38,959 bases of DNA from Clostridiales bacterium (lineage in GTDB: Bacteria > Bacillota > Clostridia > Peptostreptococcales > T1SED10-28). The translations under genes were made by a program, and so were the position numbers. How positions within the stretch are numbered: the stretch's first letter is position 1; each line of letters opens with the position of its first letter. Location of the stretch: the NCBI GenBank assembly GCA_007118655.1, contig SKRE01000168.1:1-38959 (forward strand). The letters are read 5' to 3'. The notes under the pieces were generated by a model. That model was not told the origin of the DNA. It saw only the letters and a program-made list of their open reading frames with translations, and did not search any database. Positions 36,679 through 38,959 of the stretch are shown here, one piece after another.

Positions 36679-37449
36679 ATGGATAATTTGAAGTTTAAGA
36701 GAATATACGAGTATGTAATGATTATTTTAGCGTTGCTGGTTGTTGGTCTTTTAATTGTTGAATTTACCATGGATCTAAGTGAAAGGGCTTTGAACAGATT
36801 GGCAATGATTGATCTGGGAGTGCTTATTATATTTTCGGTAGATTACTTCACGCGTCTAGTCATAGCGAATAATAAAAAACTCTTTGTGTTGCATAATAAG
36901 GCGGATTTAATAGCCATTATTCCTTTTTCATCCATATTTCGGATCTTTCGACTCGCAAGGCTTGCTCGATTAGCAAGGATCAGCAGAATAAATCGTTTAG
37001 TGCGAGCCGGTATATGGGCCGAAAAGCTTAGAATAAAACTCCGATCCTTTTTTAATACAAACGGATTAATTTACATGATTACGATTGCAATTCTCATGGT
37101 TCTTAGCGGAGCTTTAGGAATTTATGTTTTTGAAGGGATGAGATTTTCTGACGGCATATGGTGGTCTTTTGTAACCACAACCACCGTAGGTTATGGGGAT
37201 ATGTCCCCGGAGAGTACGGGAGGAAGAATTGTTGCAGGAATATTAATGCTGGTGGGCATCGGATTTATTGGTATGTTGACCGGAACCATCGCCACCTATT
37301 TTTTAAAGGGAGACAGTGAGCAAAACACCTTCAAAAAAGAGGTTATTGTAGGGATTAAAGGGAAGCTGGACGAGTACGATTCCTTAACCGCCGAAGATAT
37401 AGAAGATATGGTTAGCATCCTGCGGAGTCTGAAAAAAAATTCAAATTAG
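36679..37449 (+). CDS. Voltage-gated-type potassium channel / ion transporter
   Basis: S4-like IFRIFRLARLARLARISRINRLVR and selectivity filter TTTTVGYGDMSP; RBS aaaggggggt favours ATG 36679 over 36604. Confidence 0.92.
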   Translation: MDNLKFKRIYEYVMIILALLVVGLLIVEFTMDLSERALNRLAMIDLGVLIIFSVDYFTRLVIANNKKLFVLHNKADLIAIIPFSSIFRIFRLARLARLARISRINRLVRAGIWAEKLRIKLRSFFNTNGLIYMITIAILMVLSGALGIYVFEGMRFSDGIWWSFVTTTTVGYGDMSPESTGGRIVAGILMLVGIGFIGMLTGTIATYFLKGDSEQNTFKKEVIVGIKGKLDEYDSLTAEDIEDMVSILRSLKKNSN

Positions 37450-37549
37450 ATAATTTAAGTTTGAAATCGGCAGATCCATGTACTCAAGTTACAATAACCG
37501 ATTAAAGCAGGAGAAGCAATTTAAAAACCTGATGGAAAGGAGCTCCAAC

Positions 37550-38407
37550 ATGCGTTCAATGGATACGATCTACAAAACTATTCTAAGTTTGGCAGAAGAA
37601 GATAAGCAAATACGTGCGGTTTACATGAACGGCTCAAGGACCGATTCAAAGGCCCCGAAGGACCGATTTCAGGACTATGATATCGTCTACATTGTAGAGG
37701 ATACCCAACCCTTTATTGAGGATAAAAAGTGGCTCTGGGCCTTTGGAGAACTTATGATGATGCAGGAGCCGGACAAGCTGGACAGAGGCATCGGTTATGA
37801 TATGGATTTTACAAAATCCTATACTTATTTGATGCTTTTTTCCGATGGGATTCGAATTGATTTGAACTTGAAAAATAAGGAGGAAGGGATAAAGCATTTT
37901 CAAGAGGAAAAGCTGACGGTAAAACTCTTAGATAAAGATGGTATCCTTCCGGAGATTCCTGAGCCTTCCGACGCAGACTATCGGGTACGAAAACCCACCG
38001 AGGAAGAGTTTGAAAGTGTGACCGACAACTTCTTTTGGTGTCTTCAAAATGTGGCAAAGGGAATCAATCGAAAAGAGCTTCCCTACGCTATAGGAATGTA
38101 TCAGGAAACTACACTGAAAAGTCTACATCGGATGATGGATTGGTGGATCGGGATGCATCATAACTTTGAAGTCTCCACCGGAAAATTTGGAAAGTACTAC
38201 GAGAAGTATCTGCCGAAGGAGTACTGGACGATGTACAAAGAAGTATTTCCCTCCGGAGATTACGATAATATCCGGGAAGCGGTACGCATAGCCTGTCATA
38301 TTTTTAAAGAGCTTGGAGAGGAAGTAGCGAAGGAGCTGGGTTTTTCTTATCCTTATCAGGATGAAGTTTCGATGACAAGGTATTTGAGAAAGGAAAGGAT
38401 TATTTAG
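37550..38407 (+). CDS. Aminoglycoside 6-adenylyltransferase (AadK/ANT(6)-like)
   Basis: AVYMNGSRTDSKAPKDRFQDYDIVYIVED, IRIDLNL, YQETTLKSLHRMMDWWIGMHHNFEVSTGKFGKYYEKYLP; RBS gaaaggag favours ATG 37550. Confidence 0.9.
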   Translation: MRSMDTIYKTILSLAEEDKQIRAVYMNGSRTDSKAPKDRFQDYDIVYIVEDTQPFIEDKKWLWAFGELMMMQEPDKLDRGIGYDMDFTKSYTYLMLFSDGIRIDLNLKNKEEGIKHFQEEKLTVKLLDKDGILPEIPEPSDADYRVRKPTEEEFESVTDNFFWCLQNVAKGINRKELPYAIGMYQETTLKSLHRMMDWWIGMHHNFEVSTGKFGKYYEKYLPKEYWTMYKEVFPSGDYDNIREAVRIACHIFKELGEEVAKELGFSYPYQDEVSMTRYLRKERII

Positions 38408-38441
38408 CAGACTCTGATTATCGGAATGAGAGGTGATACTT

Positions 38442-38525
38442 ATGAATAAACTTTATTGGAAAATTATGCTGATTACTGGAATAATAGGGATTGCATTGAT
38501 TATTTTTGCAACGGTTATTTTGTAG
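38442..38525 (+). CDS. Putative 27-aa single-TM peptide
   Basis: MNKLYWKIMLITGIIGIALIIFATVIL*; RBS-like gagaggtgat; not in ORF track. Confidence 0.4.
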   Translation: MNKLYWKIMLITGIIGIALIIFATVIL

Positions 38526-38625
38526 CGAGGACATTGTAAAAATTCTTTAAATAAGCTTGGACGGCAAAAAGAAATCTGTCCACCCCTATCATTACTGGGA
38601 TGAGGCCGGGGTAAGGAGGGATATA

Positions 38626-38959
38626 ATGCAAAGGTTTACGCTAAGTGAAAAATTAGCAGTTCGTGATGAAATGTTACTGTTGAATGATAAAGTTTGGCCT
38701 GAGTTTATGCTGCATTGGGAGTGTAAAGAATGGTTTCATTTGTTTTCAACATTTTCAAGTTTTCAGGTGGTATTAATGGAAGAGGAAGAGCTCATTGCCT
38801 TTGGGCATACAATACCATTTTATTGGGAGGGGAGCATAGAGCATATTCCTGATAACTTAAATGCACTGATCGGGATGGCTGCAGAGGCTCGTAAAAATTC
38901 CATGAAACCCAATGTATTATTGGCTTTGGCTGTATGCGTTTCACCGGATCATAACGGAA
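38626..38959 (+). CDS. Acetyltransferase-like (GNAT) protein, truncated by window edge
   Basis: MQRFTLSEKLAVRDEMLLLNDKVWPEFMLHWECKEWFHLFSTFSSFQVVLMEEEELIAFGHTIPFYWEG...VLLALAVCVSPDHNG; RBS aaggaggg. Confidence 0.55.
   Translation, partial: MQRFTLSEKLAVRDEMLLLNDKVWPEFMLHWECKEWFHLFSTFSSFQVVLMEEEELIAFGHTIPFYWEGSIEHIPDNLNALIGMAAEARKNSMKPNVLLALAVCVSPDHNG

Noticed and set aside
1-38959. CRISPR arrays, tRNA/rRNA genes, complete transposons, prophage
   Set aside because: No regularly spaced direct repeats, RNA-gene signatures, transposase or phage structural genes seen.

Overview
About 39 kb of an anaerobic, Clostridia-like Firmicutes genome, with nearly all genes on the + strand. The taxonomic guess rests only on gene content and style. 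Left part: a DUF1328-type small membrane protein (minus strand, missing from the ORF track), a GGDEF-EAL protein, a stand-alone cobalamin-binding protein with a W-x9-EH motif (as in CarH-type photoreceptors) next to a soluble histidine kinase, a 5'-truncated flavoprotein remnant bounded by REP-like inverted repeats, a chromate-type transporter, an AlkD-like protein, an amidase and a universal stress protein. Centre (about 11.2-29.2 kb): a catabolic island in which two complete three-subunit xanthine-dehydrogenase-family molybdo-hydroxylase operons flank an NCS2 permease, a PucR-type regulator, a DUF2877/FdrA/DUF1116 set (AllH/AllF/AllG-like, oxamate-transcarbamylase type), a cyclase-family hydrolase and a class III CoA-transferase, ending in a MobA/MocA-like nucleotidyltransferase. 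The FdrA C-terminal segment appears to be split off as an unlisted 56-aa ORF. Right part: a pentaheme NrfA-like nitrite reductase with ResB/ResC but no NrfH, an aromatic-acid-exporter-like protein, a frameshifted TetR-HTH/TM-sensor/GGDEF/EAL chimera, a voltage-gated-type K+ channel, an AadK-like adenylyltransferase, a 27-aa membrane peptide and a truncated acetyltransferase-like ORF. The best candidate for an undescribed system is the dual-molybdohydroxylase/transcarbamylase island, probably for fermenting an N-heterocycle through a ureido intermediate. No homology search was run; all family calls are from motif recognition.
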